Source: Siphonodentalium dalli (Eukaryota > Mollusca > Scaphopoda > Gadilida > Siphonodentaliidae). From it: a DNA stretch of 64,000 nt. Location: NCBI GenBank assembly GCA_032622095.1, contig CP136063.1, positions 212,305,982 through 212,369,981 of the forward strand. Reading direction: 5' to 3'. The notes under the pieces were generated by a model, which worked only from the letters and a program-made list of their open reading frames with translations, did not search any database and had not been told where the DNA came from. Below are positions 22,441-34,956 of this stretch, one piece after another (position 1 is the stretch's first letter; each line of letters opens with the position of its first letter). Made by a program: the position numbers and the translations under genes.

Positions 22441-23107
22441 TCTAAGAAATTATAAAATGTCCACTCCGAAACAGGTGCATATAATTGGGTTAAAATAGAC
22501 GATTGACGAATATTGAAGGAAATCAAGTACAATTTTACTGTATGTGCTCCAGTTGACTTGTAGAATATAAAATCCATCAAAGAAACTTGGAAATATTTTG
22601 ACATTGGGAGCTACTGTTTGGAAATTGTGTAATTTTGTAGGTACAATTTTGTTTAATTGGTGACAAAATTTATTTAAGAACAATTGATGGATGGATGATA
22701 TTGCAATGAAATGACTATTTAATGTATTTTACTCAGATCAGTTTCCAACTTTGCATCAGCTACTGACAGCTAGTGCGTATAATGCTTAATATAGAGTCAT
22801 GGGTTCAGAAAGCTCCCCTACTCAACCATTTGCATGCCATAAAATACAGAATTTGATTCTAGGGAGGGTAATTTGGCATATTTTTTTATCAACAATGACT
22901 TATGAGTATGAAAAATGGAATATGAACACATAATTTTGAAAAGAATTCATTGTAGTTAGTCAGTCGGTGAGAAAAAGTGCTCATCTTGATTGTGAAATGA
23001 CCCTTCTACACACTACACACGACAGTGACAAACATGTGAAGACTAGTGAACTGGTGACCAAGTGAGTCCTTTAACTTGGTCAGTGTATTGTTCATAGTAC
23101 ACTATTG

Positions 23108-23427
23108 TTAACGAATCATCAATGTCGTGAGCATCATGGAAATATATTTCCTATCTCGGTACCAAAACATTCCCGTCTCCCCCTCCGTTCGTATTATTGA
23201 AATACTCTCCGTTCAAATTAGACCACGAACAACAGCCAAACCACCAACTTGCATGCCGATATATTGTACAGATTCCCATGCCACACCCTGATTCGCTGTG
23301 TTCATTATCAGGTGTGCTGAACTGTTGCCCGTTGTGATAATTCAATGAGTCACCGGCATTGCCACTATAGCCACTGATGTAGATGGTGTACGTCGTATCT
23401 TCTCCTGCTATCCTGAAACTGGAATAC
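23108..23427 (-). pseudogene. FReD last exon, frameshifted copy (B)
   Basis: Copy of the exon at 52839-53157. The acceptor (TTGGTTTTTCAG) and most of the C-terminal fibrinogen-related half are preserved, including FSTPDNEHS, SWWFGCC and SNLNGEYF. One extra C in the run near 23178 (one extra G on the coding strand) shifts the frame just after NNTNGG and destroys the conserved FWYR...MIR end. The upstream FReD exon present at 55796-56108 is absent from this half of the window, so the copy is a broken gene fragment. Confidence 0.85.
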
Positions 23428-23454
23428 CTGAAAAACCAAGATGATTGAGATTAA

Positions 23455-23863
23455 CCCTTTACCCAACAAACCGGCCAAATCCGGCCAAATAAAGCTTCAA
23501 CAGCCTAAAATATCTTCGGTCTGTCTCAATAGAACCATACAAATATGGATATCATTGGAACCGGCTCCTTGACCACATTGTGATAGTTACAGTTATGCCC
23601 TGTGCCAATGCATTCTCTTATATATGCGAGTCGACCATAGGTCGCCTCGCATATATAAGAGAATGCATTGGCCTAAAAAAAATCTGTTTTTAACACTTTT
23701 TACCATTTTTTCTTACATTCTTTAACAATTTTATAATTTTTAATGTGTTAAGCCAATGCATTCTCTTATATATGCGAGGCGACCTATGGTCGACTCGCAT
23801 ATATAAGAGAATGCATTGGCACAGGGTAAAAAAAATCCCGACTTCCGACTGTTGGGTAAAGGG
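23455..23863. mobile_element. piggyBac-like MITE (409 bp) with TTAA target duplication
   Basis: The element is flanked by TTAA at 23451-23454 and 23864-23867. Its ends are perfect 14-base inverted repeats, CCCTTTACCCAACA. The paralogous site in B' is empty with a single TTAA (53181-53184), which proves insertion and defines both ends. TTAA targets and ends starting CCC are features of the piggyBac superfamily. There is no coding capacity, so mobilisation would be in trans. Inside are two hairpins (about 23599-23673 and 23753-23823) with 27-base arms reading CCAATGCATTCTCTTATA outward. Their loops are reverse complements of each other, so the interior is a palindrome of palindromes. Confidence 0.9.
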
Positions 23864-23867
23864 TTAA

Positions 23868-25254
23868 CAAAGTAACGCTATTCGTTGCCAAGCTCAGTGC
23901 GTACGACCGATCGACATCCAGACCGCCGTCTAGCAGTGACCGTATCCTCAATCCGTCCATCGAACAAGCCTGGATATAGTGCGTCTGACATTTGCAAATG
24001 AGATCACAAGAAGGTGCATTTAGTGATGCTACCCCACACAGCGGGCTTGTATCACCAAATGTATCCTCTGGTGACCTCGTTCTGCTTATGCCTCATCTTC
24101 TGTGAAGTATCGATAGTCAACAATTAATATTATGTTAGTTGATTTTTTTCACCTTCAGTTCAGTTTCTTTATCTCCTAATTTGCAGAACAAGAAGATAAA
24201 ATGCATAATCGAGGTGACTAAGGGGTGAACATCACCAACTTTAACCTGAACACTTCAATCTGATCCTATGTCTCCCATAGCATTTGATGGCAACGCAAAA
24301 TGATGTTCCCAGAGGGTGAATTTGGTGAGCTGAGAGAGAAATCCAATATTTCTGGCAATGTCTTTGTTACAATAGTGACGATTAACCAAGGTGTATCAGA
24401 CATTTTAGTATTCAATGTATAGAAGGCAGAATAGAACTAATGTTATTCAACAACCACAACTTGTTAGCGATTTCGTGGCACGCTGAGGCAATATCTGCCA
24501 TATTCAATATTTGGCGGCCATTTTGGCATCCATTTTAAGCCAATGTAACAATTTTGATGCCAATAAGTAAGAATATTCATGGGTAATGGTATTTCTCACG
24601 TTCAGTACACAATTCTGCTCATTTCTTGTTGAAATGTGACTAGAATCCCAATTGTGATTATTTTGTTTGTTAAATTTTATACCGCGTTCTGTAAAATCAT
24701 TTTTTTTAGGGATCGGAAGGGGCCAGTATCTAGAGAATGGCATAGTTCATTGCTCCAATGATGAATTAACATACAAAATGCAAAATAGAATTGCAATTCT
24801 CAAACAGTACCAAACAGCAGCAACTGATATATATGATATCAATGAAAAACGTCATATTTTCCACTTCCGGTGTCCATTTTGGCGGCAATTTTGGACTGAG
24901 AGGTCCAATTACGCCATATAAAGGTGGTATTATACCGTATTGGATTTTCAACAAAACTCACAAATACATAATATATAAGCAATAGCTATCCGTAATAATT
25001 ATCTGTCGTCGTTCGTTATGTCGTTTTGGACAAATTCTTTTTGTGTCATATTTTAATCAACGGTTTGATAACGCGTGGGCACGCATGTTCTCGCTAACAC
25101 GGTGTGGATATATTCAACATATTTCGCATAACAAACTACTGCTGATACGAATTACGAATAGCTTATAGTAGTCGTGACGTGTTCATCACAGTCCAAAACC
25201 TTTTTTGGACACCCACCCTGTGAGTTGCGGAAACAAATGTGTGTTGGAACCATC
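23868..25254. other. No gene seen; repeat-like stretch with GGCGGCCATTTTGG motifs
   Basis: Intron-position sequence of the FReD locus. Motifs TTGGCGGCCATTTTGG (24511) and CCATTTTGGCGGCAATTTTGG-like (24870) recur, as they do near 3283. Short frames over 24504-24985 are on both strands and not supported. The B' counterpart is 53185-54520. Confidence 0.5.
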
Positions 25255-25435
25255 GACCACCCTCCCACCCGGCATACGTGCCCGGAAACCCCTTGTTATT
25301 CTAAGGTGTTTTAAGCCAAACTCATTGCAAAAACAGTCAAAACATTTTTTTTTTTAATTGTGACAAAAATTGTTTGTTGGTTACATCGACCACCCACCCA
25401 CCCCGGCATACGTGCCCGGAACCCCCCCCCCCTCC
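25255..25435 (-). repeat. Two C-rich/hairpin repeat copies
   Basis: CCGGCATACGTGCCCGG occurs at 25269-25285 and again at 25403-25419, each preceded by CCACCCACC-type runs. The second is followed by about ten C. The two copies sit about 134 bases apart and share the GTTGCGG / TTGTGACAAAAATTG-like lead-in, so the pair looks tandem. The B' pair is at 54825-54841 and 54958-54974. Confidence 0.75.
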
Positions 25436-25729
25436 CGCTTAATTCTGTTTTTATCAAGTCACAGTCAGTTGTAGTCATTGATTGCATGCAAGGTCGCATG
25501 CATGTTCTTAGTTTCTCTACATTTATCGTAGTCGTAACTACGCATATGGCAAAACGACGTTTGTTAAAAAGAACACAGATTTGAGTGACGTACAGTGTCA
25601 TGTTCCAGGCCATGCGCACTGGTGTAGTTATCAAACAATATGTGATCCTCCGTAGGATAGGGTATCATATAATATGTGACCCTCGTCTCAGGAGTCACTC
25701 GTGGCTCAATGAAGGCAGGAGCATATATA

Positions 25730-25785
25730 AAAATGAGAGGATATGGTGATCCCATGAAAAGGGGATCACCATATCCTCTCATTTT
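25730..25785. repeat. 24-bp-arm palindrome (B)
   Basis: AATGAGAGGATATGGTGATC and its exact reverse complement are separated by an ATGAAAAG loop. Arms are perfect over 24 bases. Transcribed RNA would form a stable hairpin. Confidence 0.85.
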
Positions 25786-25882
25786 GATATGTGATCCTAA
25801 AATAAGAAAATAATTTTATTAACTAAACAACGGAGATATTTAAAGAAGTTTTTTTGACGAAACAACGGAAATATTTAGAAGA

Positions 25883-27490
25883 AGCCCTGATCGGTCATTC
25901 GGTTAACAGAATCGCTATCTGCACAGCCCTGATCGGTCATTCGGTTAACAGAATCGCTGTCAGCACAGCCCTGATATGTCATTCGGTTAACAGAATCGCT
26001 GTCTGCACAGCCCTGATCGGTCATTCGGTTAACATAATCGCTGTCTGCACAGCCCCGATCAGTCATTCGGTTACAGAATCGCTGTCTGCACAGCACAGAT
26101 CGGTCATTCGGTTAACAGAATCGCTGTCTGCACAGCCCTGATCGGCCATTCGGTTGACAAAATCGCTGTCTGCACAGCCCTGATCGGTCATTCGGTTAAC
26201 ACAATCGCTGTCTGCACAGCCATGATCGGTCATTCGGTTAACGGAATCGCTGTCTGCACAGCCCTGATCGGTCATTCGGTTAACAGAATCGCTGTCTGCA
26301 CAGCCCTGATCGGTCATTCGGTTAACAGAATCGCTGTCTGCAGAGCCCTGATCTTTCATTCGGTTAACAGAATCGCTGTCTGCACATCCCTGATCGGTCA
26401 TTCGGTTAACAGAATCGCTGTCTGCACAGCCCTGATAGGTCATTCGGTTAACAGAATCGCTGTATGCACAGCCCTGATCGGTCATTCGGTTAACAGAATC
26501 GCTGTCTGCACATCCCTGATCGGTCATTCGGTTAACAGAATCGCTGTCTGCACAGCCCTGATAGGTCATTCGGTTAACAGAATCGCTGTATGCACAGCCC
26601 TGATCGGTCATTCGGTTAACAGAATCGCTGTCTGCACAGCCCTGATCGGTCATTCGGTTAACAGAATCGCTGTCTGCACAGCCCTGATCGGTCATTCGGT
26701 TAACAGAATTGCTGTCTGCACAGCCCCGATCGGTCATTCGGTTAACAGAATCGCTGCCTGCACAGCCATGATCGGTCATTCGGTTAACATAATCGCTGTC
26801 TGCACAGCCCTGATCGGCCATTCGGTTAACATAATCGCTGCCTGCACAGCCCTTATCGATCATTCGGTTAAAAGAATCGTTATCTCCACAACCCTGATCG
26901 GTCATTCGGTTAACAGAATCGCTGTCTTCACAGCCCTGGTCTGTCATTCGGTTAACAGAATCGCTGTCTGCACAGCCCTGATCGGTCATTCGGTTAACAG
27001 AATCGCTGTCTGCACAGCCCTGATCGGTCATTCGGTTAACAGAATCGCTGTCTGCACAGCCATGCTCGGTCATTCGGTTAACAGAATCGCTGTCTGCACA
27101 GCCCTGATCGGTAATTCGGTTAACAGAATCGCTGTCTGCACAGCCCTGATCGGTCATTCGGTTAACAGAATCGCTGCATGCACAGCCATGATCGGTCATT
27201 CGGTTAACAGAATCGCTGTCTGCACAGCCCTGATCGGTCATTCTGTTAACAGAATCGCTGTCTGCACAGCCCTGGTCGGTCATTCGGTTAACAGAATCGC
27301 TGTCTGCACAGCCCTGATCGGTCATTCGGTTAACATAATCGCTGTCTGCACAGCCCTGATCGGTCATTCGGTTAACATAATCGCTGTCTGCACAGCCCTG
27401 ATCGGTCATTCGGTTAACAGAATCGCTGTTTGCACAGCCCTGATAGGTCATTCGGTTAACAGAATCGCTGTCTGCACAGCCCTGATCGGT
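25883..27490. repeat. 42-bp minisatellite, ~38 copies
   Basis: Units read GCCCTGATCGGTCATTCGG then TTAACAGAATCGCTGTCTGC then ACA. Because 42 is a multiple of three and the unit lacks stops in some frames, both strands show long open frames (14-residue repeats SVNRMTDQGCADSD on the minus strand). A one-base loss in the unit near 26071 (GGTTACAGAATC) breaks both frames, which argues against coding. Common point changes (ACATAATC, GCCATGATC, TGATAGGTC) recur in neighbouring units, showing local homogenisation. The array abuts the B segment directly. Confidence 0.95.
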
Positions 27491-29079
27491 CCAACATATT
27501 TAAATATTAACACTTTAACTGAATATGTCTTTAGATTCAATATAAATAGTTGACATTTCCACAATAAAATAATTCATGGATATATAGCAACCAGACCAGA
27601 TGAAAGGCAGATAACACAGATTGTTTCGATTGCATCAATCTGTCTAACTCAGCCAAGCGACCATCCCCTCTGATTTGACTAGTAACTGAGAAAGCATTTA
27701 TGTCCACTACAAGTTAACTCTTTATAAGAATATCATTTACAATAGTGGCCATGGTCCTCTTCACTGGGCAAACCTTTTTCATTCTTGGTTCACACATTCA
27801 TTGTCGATTCAGCAAATACAACTGGACCCAAATCCCTATTTGTATCTATCCACATAAGTCCTAAATACTATTTAATTTTCATGTAAAGCTACCGATTCCA
27901 GCAACATTTATAAGAATTGATTGTCGTAAAATAATACTAACCACTATAAAATATCGTCTGAAATTGCCCGAAAATTTATATATTTATCAACATCTTCGAC
28001 CAAATTTTGCCTTGTTATACACATAAAGCCCATTTATTTAAAGTTATCCATCTTAAACCGCAATTTGGTCCGATACTGACAACTAACTTACTCTTTGTTA
28101 GACCAATAATACTAGATACTAATGAATATCGCCTTTCATTGGTGGTTTCCTCGACTCAGATCAAAGTTTTCTGACTGCCCAATATTTATAATTAAAAAAT
28201 TGTGACTGCTTAATAGGATTCTGTATTTTTAACTGCTATTCAAAAGAAAAAGTTGCAGTATCCCTTAATATAAAATCCCTCATTCAATAATCTCCAAATT
28301 GCATATCTAGTTTCAATAGTAGTTACACGTCACACACCCCCTCATCATTTGCCAATTGTACACCCTTTTTTGCTGCTGCCATATTGCAACTGCTCAATTT
28401 TCTTAAAAAATTTAAAAAATAAATAGCCCCTCCCGCCGACATTCATCTCTGATTTTGTTTTCGATCATCGGTTTACACCAAAATTTAGGACACGTCCCTA
28501 TCTATTCTACCTATTATTTAAACCGATTATAAACGGTGGTGTAATAGATCCACCGATCAACCATATAAGTAGCACATTTTCACGTATAACTTATCACGAC
28601 AAATCCCTGCTGATCGGTTATTAATGAACCAAATTATTAACATGTCAACACACACTCTGGCCCGCCAATACTACACGTGTATAAACGTAACGGGACAAAT
28701 AGGCTAATTGTATTAGCAGCTAACGAGAACATTCATGACCACCAATCTGCTCCTCATAATTTCAGTCGATACGATGGAAACTAAACGATCTGTTACTTCT
28801 AATTACCCGTACTTAATTACACTACTTGCGTGTGAATAAAGTACGATCCCATTACCACTAAAGGCGGAACATAAGATTTAGAACATTAATATTCACTCTT
28901 ACATAGTTCCATTCCACATTCAAGGTTCGTCCTGTGTAATCGTATGTCAGTTGTAACGTTGCTAATAAATGCAACTGTGAAACTCCAATCGAAATTGCAG
29001 GACAATTCACAGAGCTGAATTATTCTATGCTAAATAGTTTATGGGTGACCTGATGCATGCATCTTAGTTTTCTTGTTAA
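27491..29079. other. No gene seen
   Basis: A+T-rich sequence unique in the window, without long open frames or repeats I can identify. Confidence 0.55.
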
Positions 29080-29222
29080 TGTATGGCAGTAGATTAATAC
29101 ATACCAGAAATGGGTCATTAACAAATACCGATAAACGGCCAATAGTGTCGGCCAACAATGGGCCATTAATGTACACCAGTAAAGTGCCAAGAGTTATTTT
29201 CTGGCAGCCTTTAATTTCTCAT
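29080..29222 (+). repeat. Dispersed repeat (copy of 9521-9660)
   Basis: Independent copy of the family seen at 9521-9660, with scattered substitutions such as GGGTCATTAAC for GGGCCATTAAC. It ends near TTTCTCATCTA like the other copy. Confidence 0.75.
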
Positions 29223-29794
29223 CTATGTGGGTCATCTACCAGGCCTCTGCGTGCACTTAATTCAAATTATGACTGCATTAACTAAATGGACAGTAGAAGA
29301 GCATTGCCAGACACCGATGGCACTTTATTGGCCTATTGATGGTTGCCATAACAAATTGTCCCGGTTTTTTTATGGACTATTCCTTTATTGGAAAGACTAT
29401 AATTAATGTATGTGAGTTACTTATATCATTATGATTTGGTTTTCTTGAATATTATTATTTGCCATTAAATTCTCATCGATGGCCACGCATGCATTTATTC
29501 AAATTCCCATCGATGGCATCGACGACAGCCATCGAAGGCATCTAATTTTACGCTGTAACTTCAGTGCAACCACTGGGTATATCAGGGTGGTGCACTGGGA
29601 TACATCTGGGTAAGATAAGATAATATATGTTTTAATGGTCTTTAAGGTACACATTGGTGTATGACAACCTACATGTATAGATAAAAATAAACAGGAATAC
29701 ATGGTATATATGTGATATACATGTAACAAGTAGCAGATTAACATAAATTGTAAAGAAGTAGAATATCAAATTATTTGATTTATTACTGGTAATA

Positions 29795-29854
29795 GGTCAC
29801 CTGCGGAAGGATGTGATGTACCATATGGTACATCATCACTTCCCGCAGTTGACC
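29795..29854. repeat. 60-bp imperfect palindrome
   Basis: GGTCACCTGCGG...CCGCAGTTGACC outer arms and GTACCATATGGTAC centre. Arms of about 30 bases carry a few mismatches. No related copy was noticed. Confidence 0.7.
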
Positions 29855-30047
29855 AATGCCCAGCATAATTATGGCGATTATAAAGATATGAAACTGTAAA
29901 GGGGTTGACCAAAAACCATCGGGAATAGCATAAGAAACAGTCCTAAGACCATTTATTTCCATTATGGTCCCCAATGGATTCAAGCCACATGAAAGACCGG
30001 AACACACCCATACGCTTCCTGCCATCACAAACCACTGGATTGAAAAT
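29855..30047 (-). CDS. Possible exon of a membrane protein
   Basis: Downstream of an acceptor-like TTTTCAATCCAG the minus strand is open. It encodes WFVMAGSVWVCSGL, then GLNPLGT, then IPDGFWSTPL, then a hydrophobic stretch FHIFIIAIIMLGIG. The composition (aromatic residues, glycine-rich turns, one membrane span) looks more protein-like than its surroundings. I do not recognise a family, the donor side is unclear because the frame runs into a palindrome, and no partner exon was found. Confidence 0.2.
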
Positions 30048-30949
30048 ATATTATGTTTGATTTAACAAATGAAATCATACGGTCAATTGAAATTAAAGTC
30101 ACGATAGGTGAAAGTGAGCTAAACAGCAAGTTTTCCACTAGAAGTTAAAAAACTCTGGAGAGATGTATCGAATAAAATAGGAGAGAGGGTGTCTTTGACT
30201 ACTGTGCATGTTCGGTGGCTATCTGTTGGTAATAAGACTAGTACCAACTTATCGCAGTGTACCATGGACAGTAAGGTGGTGTTATTCACTTCGACCTGGA
30301 TGACACTGTGCGATCACGTACTACGACACCACACTCAAAGGCTACCCTCCCCTTGTCATTCAATACAAGTTATATACAAAGCAAACTCTCCTAAGTGTAT
30401 GATGAAACTACACACTCGCGTACTTTGTTAATAGTACTTATAGATGGAACTTTCACATTTTTTATATCTGTTAAAATACTCTGAGTGAATTGTGTTGTGA
30501 CCTTTGGGACCAATTTTTTTTAGAAAAATCATTCCAAAGTACTATTTCTGTATAACAGAAACTGTCCGAGCCAAAATGACCTACATGAGGGATTTGTGTT
30601 GCCCTGATCTTAATTCATAGCTGCAGTAAGAGCTAACTCTGGTAAAGTGTTCGGAGAGATATTTCGGATCCTTGAGTCCACAATCTCCTACATTGGTTAA
30701 CCCGCCGTTAACATGTTCATTTTTAGATGTTCCTTATATCCCGCAGTTGCTCGATTATGCAGCCCAAGACAAAATCGGATCAATCTATTCTGAGTTTTTT
30801 GCCATTTCCCTTTGGTTATTGCTCTATACCATGAGCATAGATGGACACACTAGTTTTGTCCCAAAAAACCTGGGTGGATTTACCAGGGTGAGTTTATATA
30901 TGGGCCATCCCAATTTATGTTAGAAAACCGAAAACCCTTCTAGCGGTTG
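30048..30949. other. No gene supported
   Basis: Open stretches at 30189-30431 and 30672-30923 (plus) lack recognisable domains. The second begins after TTCATTTTTAG, an acceptor-like string, but has no clear donor. Confidence 0.4.
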
Positions 30950-31240
30950 CAATAAATACCGAAACGCCAATGGGTGTCCTTGTTGACACATCTTGTGGCA
31001 ACCGCACGGACTACAGGGGTGCGGTTTGTGGTTTTTATAGTATAACATGGGGTATACCACCCTACCGCACCGTTTATTTGGTCAAAATCCGTCCATAAAT
31101 ACCGAAACGGCAATGGCGCCCTTTTGCCACCTCTTGTGGAAACCACACGAGCTAGAGATTTGAGGTTATCCGTTTTGATGGTATATTGTGGGTGAGCCTC
31201 CCTACTGCAATATTTATTTGGTCACAATTGGTCAATAAAT
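30950..31240 (+). repeat. ~144-bp tandem repeat, two copies
   Basis: AAATACCGAAACG at about 30953 and again at about 31097. Both copies continue with CAATGG, a TGTGG(C/A)AACC stretch, a GAGGTT/TGCGGTT stretch and TTTATTTGGTCA. Confidence 0.8.
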
Positions 31241-32763
31241 GAAATCAAATATAACATGCACGCATAATCCACTAAATTCTAATAATAATGACAGTCCACG
31301 CCCGTGCTTATGTTGGGCGTCGTTGCTATATGCTAATACGCTTCATTTGGAATTTACAATGAGCTGACCACCGTGTGTCACTGTGACTTTGTGTATGTCA
31401 ATGCGCAATTCTACTCCGCATTCGTAAGTCAATAAATGCAAATGTTTCACCAACAATCGAAACCTCACGTGGAAACTAGTTACGTCTAAGTATAGTGCCG
31501 TATATGCTGATAGGTTTGGCATTCCACAAGTCGCGTGGCGATTCAAATCACAATGAAAATGACCATCGAATTGTAGTTTGCGTTTCATGAAATTGACTCT
31601 GTCTTGTTGATCCTCTAGATATTGCACTGTGACGAGACTCGTTTATGACTCGTTGTGACGTGTTTTTATGTTATTGAAGCGGAGGCGACGGGAGGCGAGA
31701 TCAAATCGAGATGGAGAGGCACTGAACATATATACGTGTATTACAATGAACTATATTCCTGTAGAATGATATTAGACCAAACGACTTACCACTTCTGTGG
31801 TTCTCTGTTTGTTTCTAGAACCTGAGAAATAGTCTACATAAAATTCCGGGGGCGATTCTGACCATGTTCACTCGACAGAAACACGATCAGTTACCCACTC
31901 CTAAATACATTCTGACATCACGCTGGTCGTCTCCACATAAGAACCATCATCCCTGCATAAACACTCGATCCGCTTGCATTATCAGATATAGATACCGTAC
32001 ATGTACTTAATTGCAGATATCATTTACCATCTATATATACTTAATTGGTTACCGTATACGCCCATCTTAATACTTAACTGACCACTGGCACAATATGATG
32101 ATTATATTGACAAAAAAGCGGAGATATTCAGAATTTAAACACAAAATAAAGATATTTTTAAAGAGAGTTCTTTGTTATCTTATAAAATAATTTAATGAAG
32201 TTATATATAAAAATATATAATAATATTAATAGGATAGACTATAGCATATAGTATAGGTGTTTCATAAAAATGTTAATATTTTGAATTTTTGTCAGTCAGT
32301 CAGTCACGTAAGTCATAACTTAATAAACACTAAAATAGCATATAAAGCCATTGATCATAGACATCATTGATGACCTCACGCTCACCGGTGTTAATCATTC
32401 AATCAATCAATGTTTATTTTTTAGATATTTTGAATTACAATTTGTTTATGATATGGTATATACGTGTATCTCCAAATTCTAAATGTATCTATGCCTATTA
32501 AAAAAAGGAATTGCTGTAAAACCAGCGACACTTTCATATTAATATTCAGTTCTCCGTGTCATATAACAAATAAGAATAACAGGTAGATATCATTTGAAGA
32601 CAGCTTCTCTAACTGAGACCCACTAACTTATACTTCTAAAGCTATAAATATTTTAACAAATGTAATTAAATATCATTTCCATGTTACCACCTTCTGATAT
32701 TAATAGTCACATCAGAGATGATTTGGATAAATCACCAACATGCAAATTGGCCCTATCCCTTTA

Positions 32764-34956
32764 TAGTCTGGTCGATAAAAGGTTTGACCTAGAAAAAATT
32801 TGGACTAAGTTGGTTTTTATTCCATTTTGAAGAGGAATATTTCCTCTACAACATATCCAAAATCCGCTAAGATCCGCTTTGAGAAAACTTTTTTACAGAG
32901 ATTTTAAAAAATGCTAATTTTTCGACCTTGCGACGTACGTTTTTCTACAATATCCCTCATCGGCGACACCAGAACGCATTAATCCTCCATCAGATATACC
33001 AGTTTGTGTAAAAGAGTATAGGGGCGAATAGAGTGACAAGGACAGAAAACAATGCAATCGCGGCGATGAAATGGATGTCAAAATGGCCGCAACTACAATC
33101 CATGCTACGATGAGTGCAACATATTGGATAACTCCCTATAAGCGAAAATACACATTTGTAATTTACAAGAATGTTGTTATATATCTTTAAAGGTACACAT
33201 ATAATTAAAACAGATCTATCTGAATGATTTATCGATCACTGCTACGCACGTTAACCCAATGATTTACGTTCGGGTTTTCTTATTAGAATACATCCAACAG
33301 TCGGACCAAAAACAGTTATTTTGGGCATGCAACACACGAAGTAATATTTCGCCACACAGTGCGTGGTAGTTTCCTTTTGGAATGATGATTAATTATTAAA
33401 TGTAAAGCAGAAATTGAAGAGCCCACCCTATCTGTGTAAATACTAGTTATATTTCCAGAATTTTCAACACTCTCCGTGACAATAAACCATACACGTATGT
33501 CGTAATGCTGATTATACTGTCAAGAAACACTTATCTCTTCAACAGAATAGTACCCTATCTCACTAGATCGAAGAGACTGTACGTCGTACATTTTATTTAG
33601 TACTAATTTTCATGGTGCTCCCAACCCGGTTTATTAGTAGACAATTATGTTCAAATTACTTCAATCGGCACTTTACAACATGAATATGTACCCCGCAATA
33701 CACACTATTAGTTGTCAGTATCTTGTTGTTTGAAATTATGTTACCATTGCCACCCACATATACTTGCGCTAAATATCAGGTCATCAGCGTTTACAGTTAT
33801 TAGTTCTGCGTTTACCATTCACTCAATGTTGCTATTTATGGTTTTGTATGCAGCAGATATGTGTAACATTAGGGAGAATTGGTAAACGCGGCGATGCGGT
33901 TGCAGAAAAGGTCGTACGTTTCGCGTATATGTGGCCTTAGTGCATTTGAGTGCACATAATTTCCAGGTGTAAAGACAGTCTCTGCCATAGAGTATGTAGG
34001 CAAATTGGGTTATGTTGAGAATTTATTGAAGAGAGTCTATTGTAATCCTTTGTATTTTGATAAATAGCGTTCATGGTATACCACCATGTATTTGTGTGAT
34101 AAAAATGAAATATTCGTGTTTAATCACTTGACCGGAGGCAACTATGACTACTATTTTAAGACACGGACAATAGGATCTACACATTTTACCCAGTACCATA
34201 TGTATAGCTCTCATACTGTTCTATAGTAGTGAATTTTGACAGACCGTGTGTTGTAGATTCAAAAATAAATGATTATCGGTCACATTCGTGAGACTGTTTT
34301 CATTACATATATTTCTGCTTCTAGAAAAGGTCACACAATGACTACATCCCTAGATCACATTTAACTGTTTTAATACACATATAGTACACGATTCAAGATA
34401 AACAGTACAGATAAAACTGCGTTATTCTTCTATTTCTTGGCGCCCAAAAAGTCCACATTCAATCGTTGTATGAGACCTGGCTTTCGGTTGCTCTCTCGCG
34501 AGATACATTAGAGAGAATTCTTACATACTATTATTAATAGCTCCCCTTATACTCTGAAATCATTCTTCCTCGTATAGTTCGACGGCCTGTTCGTTCTTGT
34601 ATAACCAGCTATTCTATTTTCCGCAAATTGTAAATTTCATTCGATTTTGTCCATTTTGGCGGCCATTTTGGACAGACATTCTACCGAAATGGTTTACGAC
34701 TAAGGATTGTTTGTGTGGATTTTATTTTATTACTAATTTGGTATTTGTTGGCGCACCTACCACCGAAATTCAGGATTTTTCTATACCAACTGCCATCATG
34801 GACGCCATCTTGTATTACAGAAAATGCTCAAAGCGGATTTTAGCGGATTTTGGATATGTTATAGAGGATAAATTCCTCTTCAAAATGAAATAGAAACCAA
34901 CTTAGTCCAATTTTTTTCTAGGTTGACCCTAAAATGTTAGTTTATCGACCAGACTA
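32764..34956. mobile_element. 2.2-kb TIR element, copy in A'
   Basis: Same element as 1398-3590, carried by the segmental duplication rather than inserted independently: flanks and target-site bases (TTA at 32761-32763 and 34957-34959) are identical. Only scattered substitutions distinguish the two. Confidence 0.7.

Larger units (their letters stand above)
21911..25882 (+). repeat. Segmental duplication, B copy
   Basis: Matches 51671-55440 in order and orientation. Differences include the piggyBac-like insertion (B only), about 20 bases near 22480 (B only) and about 240 bases at 54521-54760 (B' only). It starts at CACTCCGAAACACACTCTG and ends at GGAAATATTTAGAAGAA, where the 42-bp minisatellite begins directly. 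Confidence 0.93.

Noticed and set aside
25883-27490. Could the 42-bp array be a CRISPR array?
   Set aside because: There are no variable spacers: units abut one another and the whole 42 bases repeat. The context is eukaryotic.
26063-27553. Overlapping 462- and 443-codon frames on opposite strands
   Set aside because: Product of the 42-bp minisatellite. A one-base deletion in the unit near 26071 breaks both frames, and there is no domain or start context.
31343-31627. 94-codon minus-strand frame (also at 1-261)
   Set aside because: No ATG at its upstream end, no known domain, and differences between the copies are mainly replacements.
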